A stretch of DNA of 64,000 bases from Penelope pileata (taxonomy: Eukaryota > Chordata > Aves > Galliformes > Cracidae): contig WBMW01000149.1 of assembly GCA_013396635.1 (NCBI GenBank), positions 420,983 to 484,982 of the forward strand, in the 5' to 3' direction. Positions 48,369 to 59,598 of the stretch are shown in pieces. Position numbers and translations under genes: made by a program. Position 1 is the first letter of the stretch, and the number at the start of each line of letters is the position of its first letter. The notes below the pieces were generated by a model that was given only the letters and a program-made list of their open reading frames with translations, did no database searches and had not been told where the DNA came from.

Positions 48369-49443
48369 GAATACATTCTGCACTAAATATGAAATGTATA
48401 TACTTTGGCCCACACTTCCATACTCTGAAGAAAATTGAAGTGGTTTTTGAACACATTAAACTGTTCCATGGGCAAAGATGACCTGACTACAGCTTAACTC
48501 ATTTATGCTTTTAAAATTTTGTAATTTTAAGGTCCTGTATAAAACTCATTTTCTGTTGCAGCAATTACTTTCCAATGCTAAATTGCCTGAAAATAAGGCA
48601 ACTTAAATATGCTTTGTGTTATTATTTTGTGGTTTTGTGCTTTGATTTATCTTGGTTATCCTACATAATCCATTATTCAAGGTAGCTCAAATCTATTATG
48701 ACTTTTCTTTGAAATGATGACATGAGAGAACTCTAGAAAAGAATAAAATAAAAACATAACCACTGGTTTGTTAAATAGCACTATTCCCAATACTGTAGTT
48801 GAAGGTCTGTCAGTAATTCTATTAAAAATGTTTATTTTTCTAAGGCTTATGCAGTTTAGCCACAAAAATTCTCCCTGGAGTGAGTCTTGGCAGCTGAAGG
48901 TTCTGCATTTGTTGCAACTATTTGTTCCTGTTGTTTTATCAAATATTCTGAATTTATTAGAAGACTTGTCAAAGTTATATGTAGAAGGCAATTTTAGAAA
49001 GCAGAGAAGATTAAATTTACAGGCTCATAGTACTTTGTTAGTACTCTTGTCAATAATAATTCCATGTCCAAAAGTGATTTGGATGGGGATGTATCTTTTA
49101 TTTCTTCTGTATAGATAGGTAGCCAAAGATACTGAGAGATCTAATGGACTGACAACAAGCATCATTGGGAATAAATGATCTTTTTCCCCAGATTCTTTGC
49201 TTTTGCTACTATTTTTACCTTCAAAAGGCTTCTGTAAAGGAATGTTTCTCTGATGCAATGCTGTCCATGGTGCAAAGCACTATAAATGTTATTAATTAAA
49301 AAATATGAAGGTATTTTTGGCATATCCAGACTTGAAATCTAAGTATTTTAATTTTGCATGTTATGAATAAAGTGCCATAGTTTCTATTTATGTAATGATA
49401 AAGGAATTTTCTGAAAACTGTGGTCATCTCTGGCTACTGCCCA

Positions 49444-49509
49444 CGGCAGGGGCATTGAAACTAGATGATCGTTAAGGTATCTTCCAACCAAAGCTGTCCT
49501 ATGATTCTG
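49444..49509 (+). mobile_element. Very short CR1 3' end
   Basis: GGCAGGGGCATTGAAACTAG ATGATCGTTAAGGTATCTTC then CAACCAAAGCTGTCCTATGATTCTG matches the last 65 bases of CR1 ('ggcagggggttggaactagatgatctttaaggtcccttccaacccaaaccattctatgattct'). Nothing upstream is CR1-like, so the insertion was severely 5' truncated. Confidence 0.85.
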
Positions 49510-49639
49510 CTGCAGAAACCTACTCATGCAATCCATTCTAAGCATACCCAGTTTGAAGGTGTACTTCATACACAAGATGGGCATTCCCTCTTGAGAAGCA
49601 GTGACAATAACTTGGATTTCAGAGCAGACAGTCAGCTGA

Positions 49640-49668
49640 CAGAGAGAGAGTGAGAAAGAGAGAGAAGT
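49640..49668. repeat. GA-rich simple repeat
   Basis: AGAGAGAGAGTGAGAAAGAG and similar units, a short imperfect (GA)n tract. Confidence 0.85.
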
Positions 49669-50559
49669 AAGCATGAGCCAGAACCTCAGGTAAAACAGCT
49701 CTCAGACTAGACAGTAAATTGTGTTTTTCCTGTACTTCTAAGGTTGAGACTGATTTTGTATTCATTTGAGAAAATAATAAGATTTTGGTGTGGACTTTTT
49801 GATTGTTCATGTGTGTCATCATGTCCTGATGTTTAGATCAGCAGGAAAATGGCATATAAATAAGAAAAGGTGCCTAATTATTCTTTTTCTGAAATCTCTT
49901 TTCATCTCTTGTAGAATCATGACATGATCTAGACACCAGGCAAATCAGGCTCTGGAATGCTTGCATTTCCATCAGGAAAATGAGGGAATAAGCTGGGATT
50001 CTCTTCTGCTACCTCTAGCATTAACAGAGCCCTGCGATATGCACAGCTTTACATAGTGGGGAAGCTCAAAGGAGGAGTTTAATGCTATAGCTGAGAGTGA
50101 TGTCATCTAAGAGAGCACTAAGCAGGCTTTGAAAAGACTTGCAGTCTTTTTAAGAGAGGTTGAAAATCCAAAACAGAATAAGTCAGTTAAAAACCTATCT
50201 AGACAGGTAATAGTGATCCATGAATTACTGCTCACTGAGTCTGCTGTTAAGCAGACTGGGTGAAATTGTCCAAGCATACTGCAGCTTCCAATTGTTAGAG
50301 ATATGGACAATTCATTTTGCCTTTTCACATCTTCTCCTGCCCTTACATTTAACCACTGGAAAATACTGCTCATTTACTTGATTCAATGATTTTTGCATAT
50401 TTATTATTATTATTACTTTTACCAGTGATGTTTTAGAGAAGTACTGCAAGGACACGGTACAGCTGTAGTAATATATTCCAGTTTTGGCAAGCTGCTTATT
50501 CACAGGCCTAACTCTGAGCACAGGAAGAGACTGAAAAGATGAAGGGACAGCAGAGAACA

Positions 50560-50640
50560 GCAGCTAGAGGTGAAGCTATTTGTCTAAATTCACGGAGCTA
50601 GACAATGACTGACTGGAGTATTTGACTTACAGTGTATTAC
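50560..50640 (-). mobile_element. MIR-like SINE core fossil
   Basis: GAGGTGAAGCTATTTGTCTA followed by AATTCACGGAGCTAGACAAT GACTGACTGGAGTATTTGAC is a decayed version of the reverse-complemented MIR core ('gaggttaagtgacttgcccaaggtcacacagctagtaagtggcagagccgggatttgaac'). Only the tRNA-derived core region is readable. Confidence is moderate because it rests on a remembered consensus and an old, diverged copy. Confidence 0.45.
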
Positions 50641-52480
50641 CTTGACCACATCAATGCATTCTATCTTTCTGTTGATAATGTCTCTGCTGATTAAACAATA
50701 AGTACACAAATATTTGGTTAAAGCTACTCCATTTGGTCTTCTTAGCCTCGTGAAAAATACTGAACCAGCTTTTTAAATGAGATACATGGCATAAAAAGAG
50801 AGATGTACCAGTACTGGCAAAAGTTCTTGCCAGATTAAAAATACACATGAACAGAAGTGACTAGGAAAAATATAAAACAATACAAATACAAGGAGTCGCT
50901 TTCTGGGATGCAAAAAAAGGACTGCTGTGCTAAATAGCAGCATGTCATAGCTTTTGCTCAAAGAATGAACTGGAATGCCTCCTGGTTTGCTTCGTTACAG
51001 TGCAGCAGTATACACTTATACATACCGTTAATTTATACAAGCTTTTTGGCCAAAAAAAAGCGCCAAATGTTAGAAGAAGCCATCTACTCACACTGTCCAT
51101 AAATCGAGAAGTGGCTGAAATGATTACACTTGATATGCAGCCATATTCCATTGGAAGGACTATTGGCTTGCAAAGATGCTCAGAGAACGTTAACCATAGA
51201 GTTCTGTGTCAAGCAGGATATTCCCAGCTGCCATATCTCTGCCTCATATTTTTACCAGTTAGGTCTTAAAATAAGATGTTATTAGGTAAAGAGCTTAGTA
51301 GCTTTATATTTTAACACTGATATGCAGAAAATATATCAAAGAACTGCAAACTATTTGTGTGCTATATTGAGGCAGAGCATGGAGGGGAAATAGCACAGGG
51401 TTTGCGCCTTCATTTGAAGCTTTACTGTCTATAAACAGAAGTTCCATTATTATGTTTTCTATTCTGAAAATTCATCTATTAGCTTTTACAATTTTACTCA
51501 ATCAGAATACTCACAAAGTAATGTTTTTCTGTATTTGGCTAAATACAGGGTTTGCAATGCTCAGCAGAAAGAAAAAACAAACTCAGTCACTGTTGGAAGC
51601 AAGCATGTAAATTCAGGTATTCAGTAAGTAACAAAGAAGTTGTCAAAAGAAAATATGAGAGACATCATAAAGTTCTGGTTTCAAAAGATGACTGCTGGTT
51701 GTTAGCTGCTCATCCACATTTTACCTGAACTTTTCATTCACTGCTAATACTAACAGGATGTTGTCAGTTACGTATTGACTGCCCTCTTCTAGATATTGTT
51801 GCACACAAAAACTTGGTTAAACCAAATTCCACATGTAACCTATAAGATCAGAGCTAAAGTCTGACATCTGAAATAGACATATTGTCAGATCTTGTCACCT
51901 GTTTAAAGTGATGAATCTGATGAATTTCACAAATTTGACACCATTTGTTTTCAATGCAGTAAACTGCACTTCCCAAACTGTTCAGATGTGTTTTAAGATG
52001 TCAGGTTGCAGTGAAAGAATTCTAAGCTGAAGTGAATCAACCTTGCAAGTAATTAATGTGTTAGCACAACTGAAAATAAACCAAAAGTGAAAAGGGAGAT
52101 GCTTGCACGAGGCATTTCATTTTAAGCCTTCTCTTACTTTCATTTACCCATGAAAGTTTTAGCAGAGGGATAGGAATCATAACGGGCTTGCACAACAAGG
52201 TTGTGCATCATTGGGTTAGTAGAAGACAATGGCAGGGCTGAGGGCTTTCTTGGTTAGTCAGCTAAATTTTGTTATTGCTAGCAGAGCTATGTTTACTTTG
52301 TCCTGTTAGATCTTTTTAATGTTATTCTAGTATTAAACCTTTTAAAATGTAACTACATTACAATAAACATTTTAAATGCAGTTATTAGTAATTTAATAGG
52401 GAATTGGTAGTCTAGGGCCTGAATGATTTTATTGTGGCATTCTGAATCTTTACCAGTTCTATGAAGAAAGAGCAGAGTGT

Positions 52481-52520
52481 ATAGTAGTATATGTTAACAT
52501 ATAGTAGTTTATGTTAACCA
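52481..52520. repeat. 20-bp tandem duplication
   Basis: ATAGTAGTATATGTTAACAT at 52481-52500 is followed by a second copy differing at one base in its first 18 positions (52501-52518). Each copy contains a GTTAAC palindrome. Confidence 0.85.
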
Positions 52521-54146
52521 TATGCATGAACTTGTGTCCATGTAACAACTCGTAAGAGCCTGTGCAGACATTTAGCAGATTCAAATATGAGTTCTCATGT
52601 GTGTCCTTTGCCATACTAAACTCTTAGACATCCTTTGGAGAAATCTTTTTACACAACTCCCAAAGCGTGGATTGACAAGACAGATTGTAACTGGCTTTTA
52701 AACTGGTATTTAACAAAGCTGCACAAAAAGAGTCCTTAAGTACCATGTATCTCATACACAGGAAAATCTCAGAGGCTGGTCATGCATAAATAGCTGCACT
52801 CCCTGTGCTGACACACTTTACGCGGTTAGGAAAGCAGCATAGCATGTTAGCATGATCCTGCTGTAAGTTTCTACTAGGAGGAGCAAGCAACTTTCCCTTT
52901 TCCAGAACTCAGCTGGCTGCCACAGTCCCTGTCCACAAACACTCCTCAGTGCTTCTAGTGGAGATTGTGGGGCAGTTTGGACGTCTCTGTACCCTGGAAG
53001 TAGACACCCTAAATATAAGATGAGAAACAACAGATGGCTACAAACAGATGGGGGAACCTAAGTAACAATTAGACACTATTGATCGGTATGACAGCAGTTC
53101 TGACAACACAGTGACATTTTCTAGGGTTTTCTCTGATCTCCTTTAAATGTGGTTCAAACTTTCCCTGCTTCTTTTAGGCTGCTATTGCAGGGATGAATTT
53201 ATTGAGGTGAAGATGAAGAGTTAGATGTAGTTTGCCCTTATCCTGAGCACTGGAAGGAGTACAGTGCATATTTTCACACTGTGAGGTGGAACTGTACATA
53301 CACAGCCTCACTCATGGCTCCTCCGAAAGCGAGTACATGCAAGGCTGGCAAATGCCAGTGGCAAAACCACATGTTAGTGGTTACAAATTCATTATCTTCA
53401 CGTTCTGAGAAGCCCAGTTCCTCAGGGAGATCATAGTTTTCTGGTGACAAAGCTGAGTTAGGCCCAGGCTGATTACAAACCTTGTTAAGACCTCTGGGCT
53501 GGAACCAGCCCTGATTATCCAGACAGAAATATGCCAGTCTTCTTGCTATTCAGTGATGATTTTCTTTTCTCTATTTTTATCATTCATCATAGTTACATTG
53601 CTGATACTACAAGGTTTATTTTCCTGTCTTTGGTATTCATAAACTTCAAGTACTTATAGGCTGCCATCTTGTTGGTACCTTAGCCATCGCTAAGTGGAAG
53701 TGTACGTAAATAGACCTTTTCCTTGAAGACTAGTTTTCTCAATGTTCAGATAACTTTATTGCTTTATTGTTCAGGCCTCGATATCTCGTGAACATTTTTC
53801 TTCTAGAACAGTACCCATAGTGGCAAAAGACCCTGGCTGATCTCTAATTTCTTGTGTTTTTTCTAAAAAGTCTCAAAACCTCCCAGTGAATAAGAGGGAG
53901 AATATGAGCCCTCTCTCCTGACTGCCTGCAGTTAGAAAAGAGAATCTATTATGTTTGTATTATTGTTAAGAAAGCTAAGCATTTTTTTTGAAATGGATGT
54001 TGCTGTTCACAGTTAAGTGTAGGTAGGACACTGCAATAGATGGCAGGCCCAGGACAGCATGGCAATTCTTTTGTGTTCATCGGTGCTGTAGGAAAGACTG
54101 ATCCCGTTTTGTGAAGCTGATGCATGGACAGCACAAAAAAGGCTGG

Positions 54147-54252
54147 TTTTTTTCCCCCTTCTTTTTCTTTCTCTCTTTCTTTTCTTTCTTTCTTCTCCTT
54201 TCTTTCTGTCTGTCTCTCTGTCTTTCTGTCTGTCTTTTTCTTTCTTTCTCCT
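54147..54252. repeat. Polypyrimidine CT/CTTT tract
   Basis: About 105 bases made almost only of C and T on the plus strand, built from TTTC, CTGT and CTCT units. The minus-strand frames rich in Lys, Arg and Glu across it are translations of this repeat, not genes. Long mirror-like homopurine tracts can adopt triplex DNA. Confidence 0.95.
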
Positions 54253-54871
54253 GCCATTTTGCATTGCCGATTAATGTCTGACTCTGTTTTTGAATATTCA
54301 TGCTTTGGATTGTTTTTCAACAAATGTGTTGGGAATTGTGTCTTTCCAGTCCAAACCTCATTTTGTTACAGTATTTTTCCCTATGCTTATAATCTCTCAG
54401 GGTGCCTTTGTATTATTTGTCTTTGTTCTTACTGGTACTTTCAACTCCTCCTAAATTACTATTGTTAGCTCATTATGATAGTGAATTCATTAAGATCATC
54501 ACTTCTTTCAGATTATTACTGAAGATGTTAAGCAAGACAAAATTGTTCTCTCCCCACGGGTAAACCTGCTGGAATATCTCTTGTCAATGCAAAACACTGC
54601 CTTTTCCTTGTAGTCACTTTTCAACCCACCAAATCCTGTTCTTCTCTCAGGTTATACAAGCCAGTTGTATGACTCAAAGGTCAATTTTTGAAGTCTGTGA
54701 GACAAAGCTTCAAGGCTCTGATGAAATCCATGTAGCTTGGCTGCATTCTTTATGTCCTACTGCCAATACCTCCATCATATAAACGTGTGTGTTAATTTCA
54801 AGTCAAGGGAATTCCTCATGTGAGTAAAGGTAAACATGTACATGCAGAATTAAAACCTTACAAGTTTTTCT

Positions 54872-54929
54872 CTTTATTTATTCATCTATCTATCTATTTA
54901 TCATTTATTTATCTATCTATTTATTTTTA
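54872..54929. repeat. TATC/TTTA microsatellite
   Basis: Alternating blocks of TTTA, ATCT and TATC units over about 58 bases form an imperfect tetranucleotide repeat. Confidence 0.9.
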
Positions 54930-56389
54930 CAGGAGATCCAATTAGATCGAATTAGTTCAGGAAACATACTCTCAATAAACCAATGTCAAATGTTTCACAT
55001 CCTTTAGTTATCTAGTGATTTTATTAAAATTTCTCACTGTGGGTCATGATTTTATTTAAGCTAGATTTTTATTGTATTCCCCTCTGCACTGTTCAAGTAA
55101 TTTTGGTTCCTAAGCATTTAGGTATAATTAAAAATAAAATCATCAGGACTGTATTGAGTAGTAAATTCTTACAATAACCAAGCATATATGATTTTCTTTA
55201 GATGGTTTAAACATTTTAGAATTTCCCAAGTAATTTTTTTCAAGCTTTTTATTATTTTTTGAGCAAAGTTTTCTGTTATTCTAAAATAGTCACTTTCCTT
55301 TACAGAAATGTTAACAATTATCTTACTAAGTCATAATTCATTTTGAATCATTAATTTAATATCCTTCCTAATATCTATCTCCATTGAATATTTGTGAAAG
55401 CTCTTAATACTGTTCTTGACTCTTCAGCCACTTCTCTTCACTAATGGTCCTGATTAGTACAAGTATTATAGCACAGTTGCTGCCTGCTGCTTTAGTTAAG
55501 ATTGCTTTTGTCTTGGACTCTTAGCAACAATCTTTCTTTCCAGTTCTATACTCTGTCCCATACCAATGCAATTCACAGGTTATGCAAGGTTTTCTCAAAG
55601 TTTTCTAACAGTATATAAAATGCTAGTTCACTTGATCTTTTCTCATAGCTGAAACATTAACAAAAAACAACAAAGAGACCAGTTTTAAAAGGAGATGGTG
55701 TTAATAGAATAATGATACTGTGTCTTAATTCCAGTCTCAAAATACACAAACTACAAGATCCTCAGTTTTCTGTAAAGAGAGTTAGATCCATCCCTTTACT
55801 TCAGGATCTAGTCTATGAAATTCAGATCCAAGAATAAAAATCTCACATGCTTTTTCTTGGTGACATGAGTAGCAGGCCATATGAATGTATGTAACATTTC
55901 ATCTGAATTTTCAATCCAGTGACCAATCTTTTATGAACAGAAGGGAGACCATTCACATAATTTTAGCACAGTATAATGTGTATACAAGCTTTTCCTGCAA
56001 ATAAAATACATTTCCATTATAGATCAATGATAAGATATTTCAACTTTACTCCATACTTGGAAGTTAGATCTGTGCATTTTATTATTCATGTAACTTAAGA
56101 GATACATGTTAAGCCTTTTGTTTAAAGTATATTTAGAATTAAACAGCCATATTCAAAGTAAATTATCTAAATAGATTTTGGAAAGAGAAAGGAGTCTGTT
56201 CATTTTAATATACCTTCAGAAATATTTTACTTCTTGATGATGACAGCAGCTCTTACTGACAACTATTAATACATTATAAACACCCCATCAGAGTTATATA
56301 AAAACATGTCAGTTTTAAAGAGAACATCTTTGACAGCAAATTTTCTGATTGTGAAACAGCTGTGCCTCCAGTACAATGCATTAAGTAGT

Positions 56390-56660
56390 TTATTCCTTTT
56401 AGATAGTTAAATTGTGCATGAAATGTTGCTGGCGCAAGGGCTCCAAATCTGGCCTGATTAGCGAACATCTGTTACATTGGAAAAATTCATGTCTACCCTA
56501 ATTAGCTGTCAGGCTGATGTACATCAGCCCTGATGGTGAGGGATCCTGTGCTGTTTAAGTCAAACAGGTTTCTCTCCTATCCCATCACCTGCCCTTTCAA
56601 ATCTCTTCCTCTGGTGTGTTGCTGTAATTAGAGATTGTTGGAAATACAATAGAGCAGGTT
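56390..56660. promoter_or_regulatory. Candidate conserved regulatory element
   Basis: Repeat-free sequence with CTAATTAGCTG near 56499, a perfect 18-bp palindrome at 56512-56529, and GTAATTAGAG near 56625. It has higher sequence complexity than its surroundings. Homeodomain cores at both ends and a central palindrome are suggestive of an enhancer. Nothing here proves conservation or activity. Confidence 0.3.
56512..56529. repeat. Perfect 18-bp palindrome
   Basis: GGCTGATGTACATCAGCC is its own reverse complement. It could be a dimeric transcription-factor site and sits inside the candidate regulatory block. Confidence 0.9.
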
Positions 56661-57188
56661 ATGGTCAGTTATAGTCCCATCTGTGCCATTTTTTTATTCC
56701 CACAAAATTTACGAACTGACATAAAGCAGTTCTAGTAGTCAGGCTAAAAGGTCTATATATTTTTCCAATCCTAATCCACTCGCTAGGTCTGAAGACTTTT
56801 CATTCTCCTAAAGCCACCACTTTGTAGTGATTGAAATAAAATCGATATTGGGCTGACCAATTTGTCTTTTTTTTTTTTTTTTTTTAATAAGGGTATTTCT
56901 GGGTTGAGTATGAAATATGGCAAGGAATTGAAGAAATCTCAAGGAAACAGTGTTGCCTGCTACTGCAAACAGGCCTTTTGCAGTCTAGATAAGCAGTTTG
57001 GCATCTCTTTATTGGAACAAGTGTGCACACAGTACACCTCATTGTAGTGTACATATATATCTGTATCTTTAAATTTTCAAATTAGATGTACATTTTTCAT
57101 CTTGTTGTTGCCATTATTTTGAATATACTTGAGAAGATTGTTTATCTGCTTTTTATATGTTATTTTGTTTTATGTAGTCAGAGAGATC

Positions 57189-57210
57189 TTTCTACCATTA
57201 ATGGTAGAAA
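57189..57210. repeat. Perfect 22-bp palindrome
   Basis: TTTCTACCATT is followed immediately by its reverse complement AATGGTAGAAA, with no spacer. A 22-base perfect palindrome is rare by chance in a 64-kb window. It has an AT-rich centre (ATTAAT) and lies in otherwise unremarkable DNA. Confidence 0.95.
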
Positions 57211-57593
57211 TATTCTTCAATGAGTGTGTACTAAGTTTCTTTATTTTATACTGCAGTCCTACAACAGAGGTAACAGTCAAAGACAATAAATTAATTCCTC
57301 AGCTGAGATGAACTATTGAAACTCCATTAGAGAACGTAAACAGACTTAACACTAATGAAGACTCAAGTCCTGTTCAATGAAAGCGAATCAGTGTTTTGAT
57401 TACTGGCTTTCCCCTTATCTCCCAACTGTAAGAACTGAAGTCAAACTGAGAAAGTGATATTTGTTGAATTAATTTCTTTGGCTTCTTTAGCTGACACTTG
57501 CAAAAAGCTAGTTCAGTCCTCAGTCAAAGGTCATAGTTTTTTTGATCCTACAATTGGTTTGTACATAAACAAAATATTAAAATGTGCAGTAGA

Positions 57594-58106
57594 CTAATCA
57601 GAGGCACAGTAATTCTTCATTTGTATAACAGCAGACTGACATTTGGCCCTAAGATTGTGGACTGTTAGCTGAGCAGCAACTGGTGCCACGTGAATCATTT
57701 TAAAAATAAGAAAAGGAAATACTTTCAAAGTTAAGTAATTTCCTCTATTTTGTAGCCCTATGCAGGGAGCTGAAATGTGAAAATATAATGTTGCATGATT
57801 TCCACCTGGCCATCCCTTATGGAACAGATTTGTGTCATCTCCTCTCCCTCTTGTATCCTCTGGAAATGAAAGCAGTATTTCTGCTGATTTCCAACACAGA
57901 ATCAATGTGGAGATCTTCAACTTGATTTTTCTGGTTTTCTGATAGCCCAGCACCTGCTGAAGTGCTCCTGCAGAAACTCTACTTCTCTTTCCCTTCTTGG
58001 TTTGTTCCTGGGCCCCAGATATATTGTGGCTGATCAAGTGGAGGGCTGAAAGAAAGAAAATGACCAGAGAATAGCCTTCATTCTGGATATCACTCAACTC
58101 CACTTG
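57594..58106 (-). other. Long unrecognised open frame without early ATG
   Basis: This minus-strand frame of about 170 codons is the longest outside CR1 and the CpG domain, yet it opens at a GTG codon right after a stop and has its first Met only near its C-terminal end. The predicted peptide has a hydrophobic start, a basic stretch (TKKGKRSRVSAGALQQVLGY) and no domain I recognise. Such a frame is only mildly unexpected by chance in DNA of this composition. It could be part of a long non-coding RNA exon or decayed coding DNA. I do not call it a gene. Confidence 0.12.
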
Positions 58107-58698
58107 TTAAACATAAGCTAGGGGAGAAGCCCGAAGCATTTGTAGAATCACAGACACTCCCTCTATGCCATGGAAACGTCTTTGCTCACTTTCAGGCTTA
58201 CTGTTCCTGTCTCCCTTGTTCTTTGCTATTCCCAGTTTACACAAAAATAAGACTAAATTTACGAACTCTTCTGAGAAAATGCTTTATCCTTGAAAGCAGT
58301 AGTCAGTCTGACTTTGAAAAACTGCTATGAGTAAATTAAAGGCATGAATTCTGTCATTTTTAATTCTTCATCCTGCTTGCAATACCTACCAGGGTACCAG
58401 TAAGAACTCTGTACTCACTTTTTTTCTTGTGGAAGTTTAATATTGGTTCCAGATAATTGTCTCATGTTCCAAATGTTACTGCAATAGTATATCGCTGAAC
58501 TGAAAATTATCACTGAACACCGATCTTCACATGAAAGGGGGTCTATAGCAATGATTATGATAGGAAGTTTCAATGCATAACTGAGATGCAATTAAAGTTG
58601 GTTGAAAATGTTTCAACTTTTGAATTTGTACCTAAAAGTAGAGTAATTTCTTTGCAAAAGCTTTAGTGGAAGATGCTTCTCCTTTCAGCCAGCTATGT

Positions 58699-58742
58699 AC
58701 AATATATAGGTATATATACGATATATACAATATATAGGTATA
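58699..58742. repeat. TA-rich repeat with 16-bp direct repeats
   Basis: ACAATATATAGGTATA occurs at 58699-58714 and again at 58727-58742, separated by TATACG-type sequence. The second copy abuts the first base of CR1 homology, so the element entered a TA-rich microsatellite. Confidence 0.9.
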
Positions 58743-59480
58743 AACCTGGACAGGCTGGAGAGCTGGGCAGAGAGGAGCCTGATGAGGTTCAACAAAAGCA
58801 AGTGTAGAGTCTTGCACCTGGGGAGGAATAACCGCATGCACCAGTACAGGCTGGGGGATGACTTGCTGGAGAGGAGCTCTACAGAGAGGGACCTGGAGGT
58901 CCTGGTAGATGACAGGTTGGCCATGAGCCAGCAGTGTGCCCTGGTGGCTAAGAAGGCCAATGGGATCCTAGGGTGCATTAAAAAGAGCATTGACAGCAGG
59001 TCGAGGGAGGTGATCCTCCCCCTCTCCTCTGCCCTGGTCAGGCCTCAGCTGGAGTACTGTATCCAGTTCTGGGCTCCCCTGTATAAGAAAGACAGGGACC
59101 TCCTGGAAAGAGTCCAGCGGAGGACCACAAAGATGATAAAGGGCCTGGAGCATCTCCCCTATGAGGAGAGGCTCAGTAAGCTGGGTCTGTTCAGCCCGGA
59201 GAAAAGAAGGCTGAGAGGGGACCTGATCCATGTTTATAAGTATCTTAGTTGCGGGAGGCAAATGGAGGTGGGGAACCTCTTTTCGGTGGTCAGTGGGGAC
59301 AGGACAAGGGGCAATGGCCTTAAGCTGGAGCACAGGAAGTTCCGCACCAACGTGCGAAAGAACTTCTTCACAGTGCGGGTGCCGGAGCACTGGAACAGGC
59401 TGCCCAGGGAGGTTGTGGAGTCTCCTTCCCTGGAGATATTCAAGACCCACCTGGATGCCTACCTGTGCAACCTGCTGTAG
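58743..59480 (+). pseudogene. CR1 ORF2 reverse-transcriptase C-terminal fragment
   Basis: The frame encodes 245 residues of the CR1 polyprotein downstream of the catalytic reverse-transcriptase motif: NLDRLESWAERSLMRFNKSK, LVDDRLAMSQQCALVAKKA, YCIQFWAPLYKKDRDLLERV, LSKLGLFSPEKRRLRGDLIH, GDRTRGNGLKLEHRKF, EHWNRLPREVV and the DAYLCNLL terminus. In complete CR1 proteins the endonuclease domain and the reverse-transcriptase palm with its YADD/FADD catalytic pair lie before this point, and both are absent here. The first ATG is at 58782, but it is an internal methionine, not a natural start. The fragment cannot encode an active enzyme. There are no internal stops or frameshifts, so it is a dead-on-arrival truncated insertion rather than a decayed full element. 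Confidence 0.95.
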
Positions 59481-59568
59481 GGAACCTGCTCTGGCAGGGG
59501 GGTTGGACTCGATGATCTCTCGAGGTCCCTTCCAACCCCTGTAATTCTGTGATTCTGTGATTCTGTGA
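58743..59568 (+). mobile_element. CR1 LINE, young 5'-truncated copy
   Basis: About 826 bases of CR1 in sense orientation. The reverse-transcriptase C-terminal frame runs unbroken from the first base to TAG at 59478-59480. The short untranslated region follows ('ggttggactcgatgatctctcgaggtcccttccaacccctg'), then three ATTCTGTG units (59544-59568). The left end is abrupt in TA-rich DNA and there is no target-site duplication, both normal for CR1. No frameshift or stop has accumulated over 245 codons, so this is the youngest element in the window. Its ATTCTGTG tail distinguishes it from the ATTCTATG copies at 14.9 and 35.0 kb. Confidence 0.97.
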
Positions 59569-59598
59569 TATACATATATATGTATATATATACATGTG
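59568..59598. repeat. TA-rich microsatellite right of CR1
   Basis: ATATACATATATATGTATAT-type sequence with the 14-bp palindrome TACATATATATGTA at 59571-59584. It is the right half of the TA-rich target in which the CR1 inserted. Confidence 0.85.

Larger units (their letters stand above)
35332..49443. other. Long AT-rich non-coding stretch
   Basis: About 14 kb in which I recognise no gene, RNA gene or full transposon. It holds three T/A homopolymer palindromes (35405-35428, 44004-44020, 48346-48368), pyrimidine runs at 43779-43808 and 45229-45260, the inverted repeat at 36635-36654 and an isolated ATTCTGTG array at 46149-46172. Possible enhancer-like single-copy DNA lies at about 35880-36080. 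The minus-strand frame at 43166-43504 (112 codons) shows no recognisable domain. A weak MITE-like scrap (TTCCATTGAAGTCAGCAATG) is near 47107. Confidence 0.45.
49510..54146. other. AT-rich non-coding stretch
   Basis: No gene is supported. A GA-rich run lies at 49640-49668, a MIR-like fossil at 50560-50640 and a 20-base tandem duplication at 52481-52520. The rest is unique AT-rich sequence. Confidence 0.5.
54253..58698. other. AT-rich non-coding stretch with candidate conserved block
   Basis: No gene is supported. It holds a TATC/TTTA microsatellite (54872-54929), a T run (56867-56885), two palindromes listed separately and an enhancer-like block at about 56390-56660 (CTAATTAGCTG, GTAATTAGAG). 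The minus-strand frame 57594-58106 is listed separately. Confidence 0.45.

Noticed and set aside
54013..54323. Lys/Arg/Glu-rich open frames on the minus strand
   Set aside because: They translate the CT/CTTT simple repeat at 54147-54252. The same low-complexity text appears in several frames.
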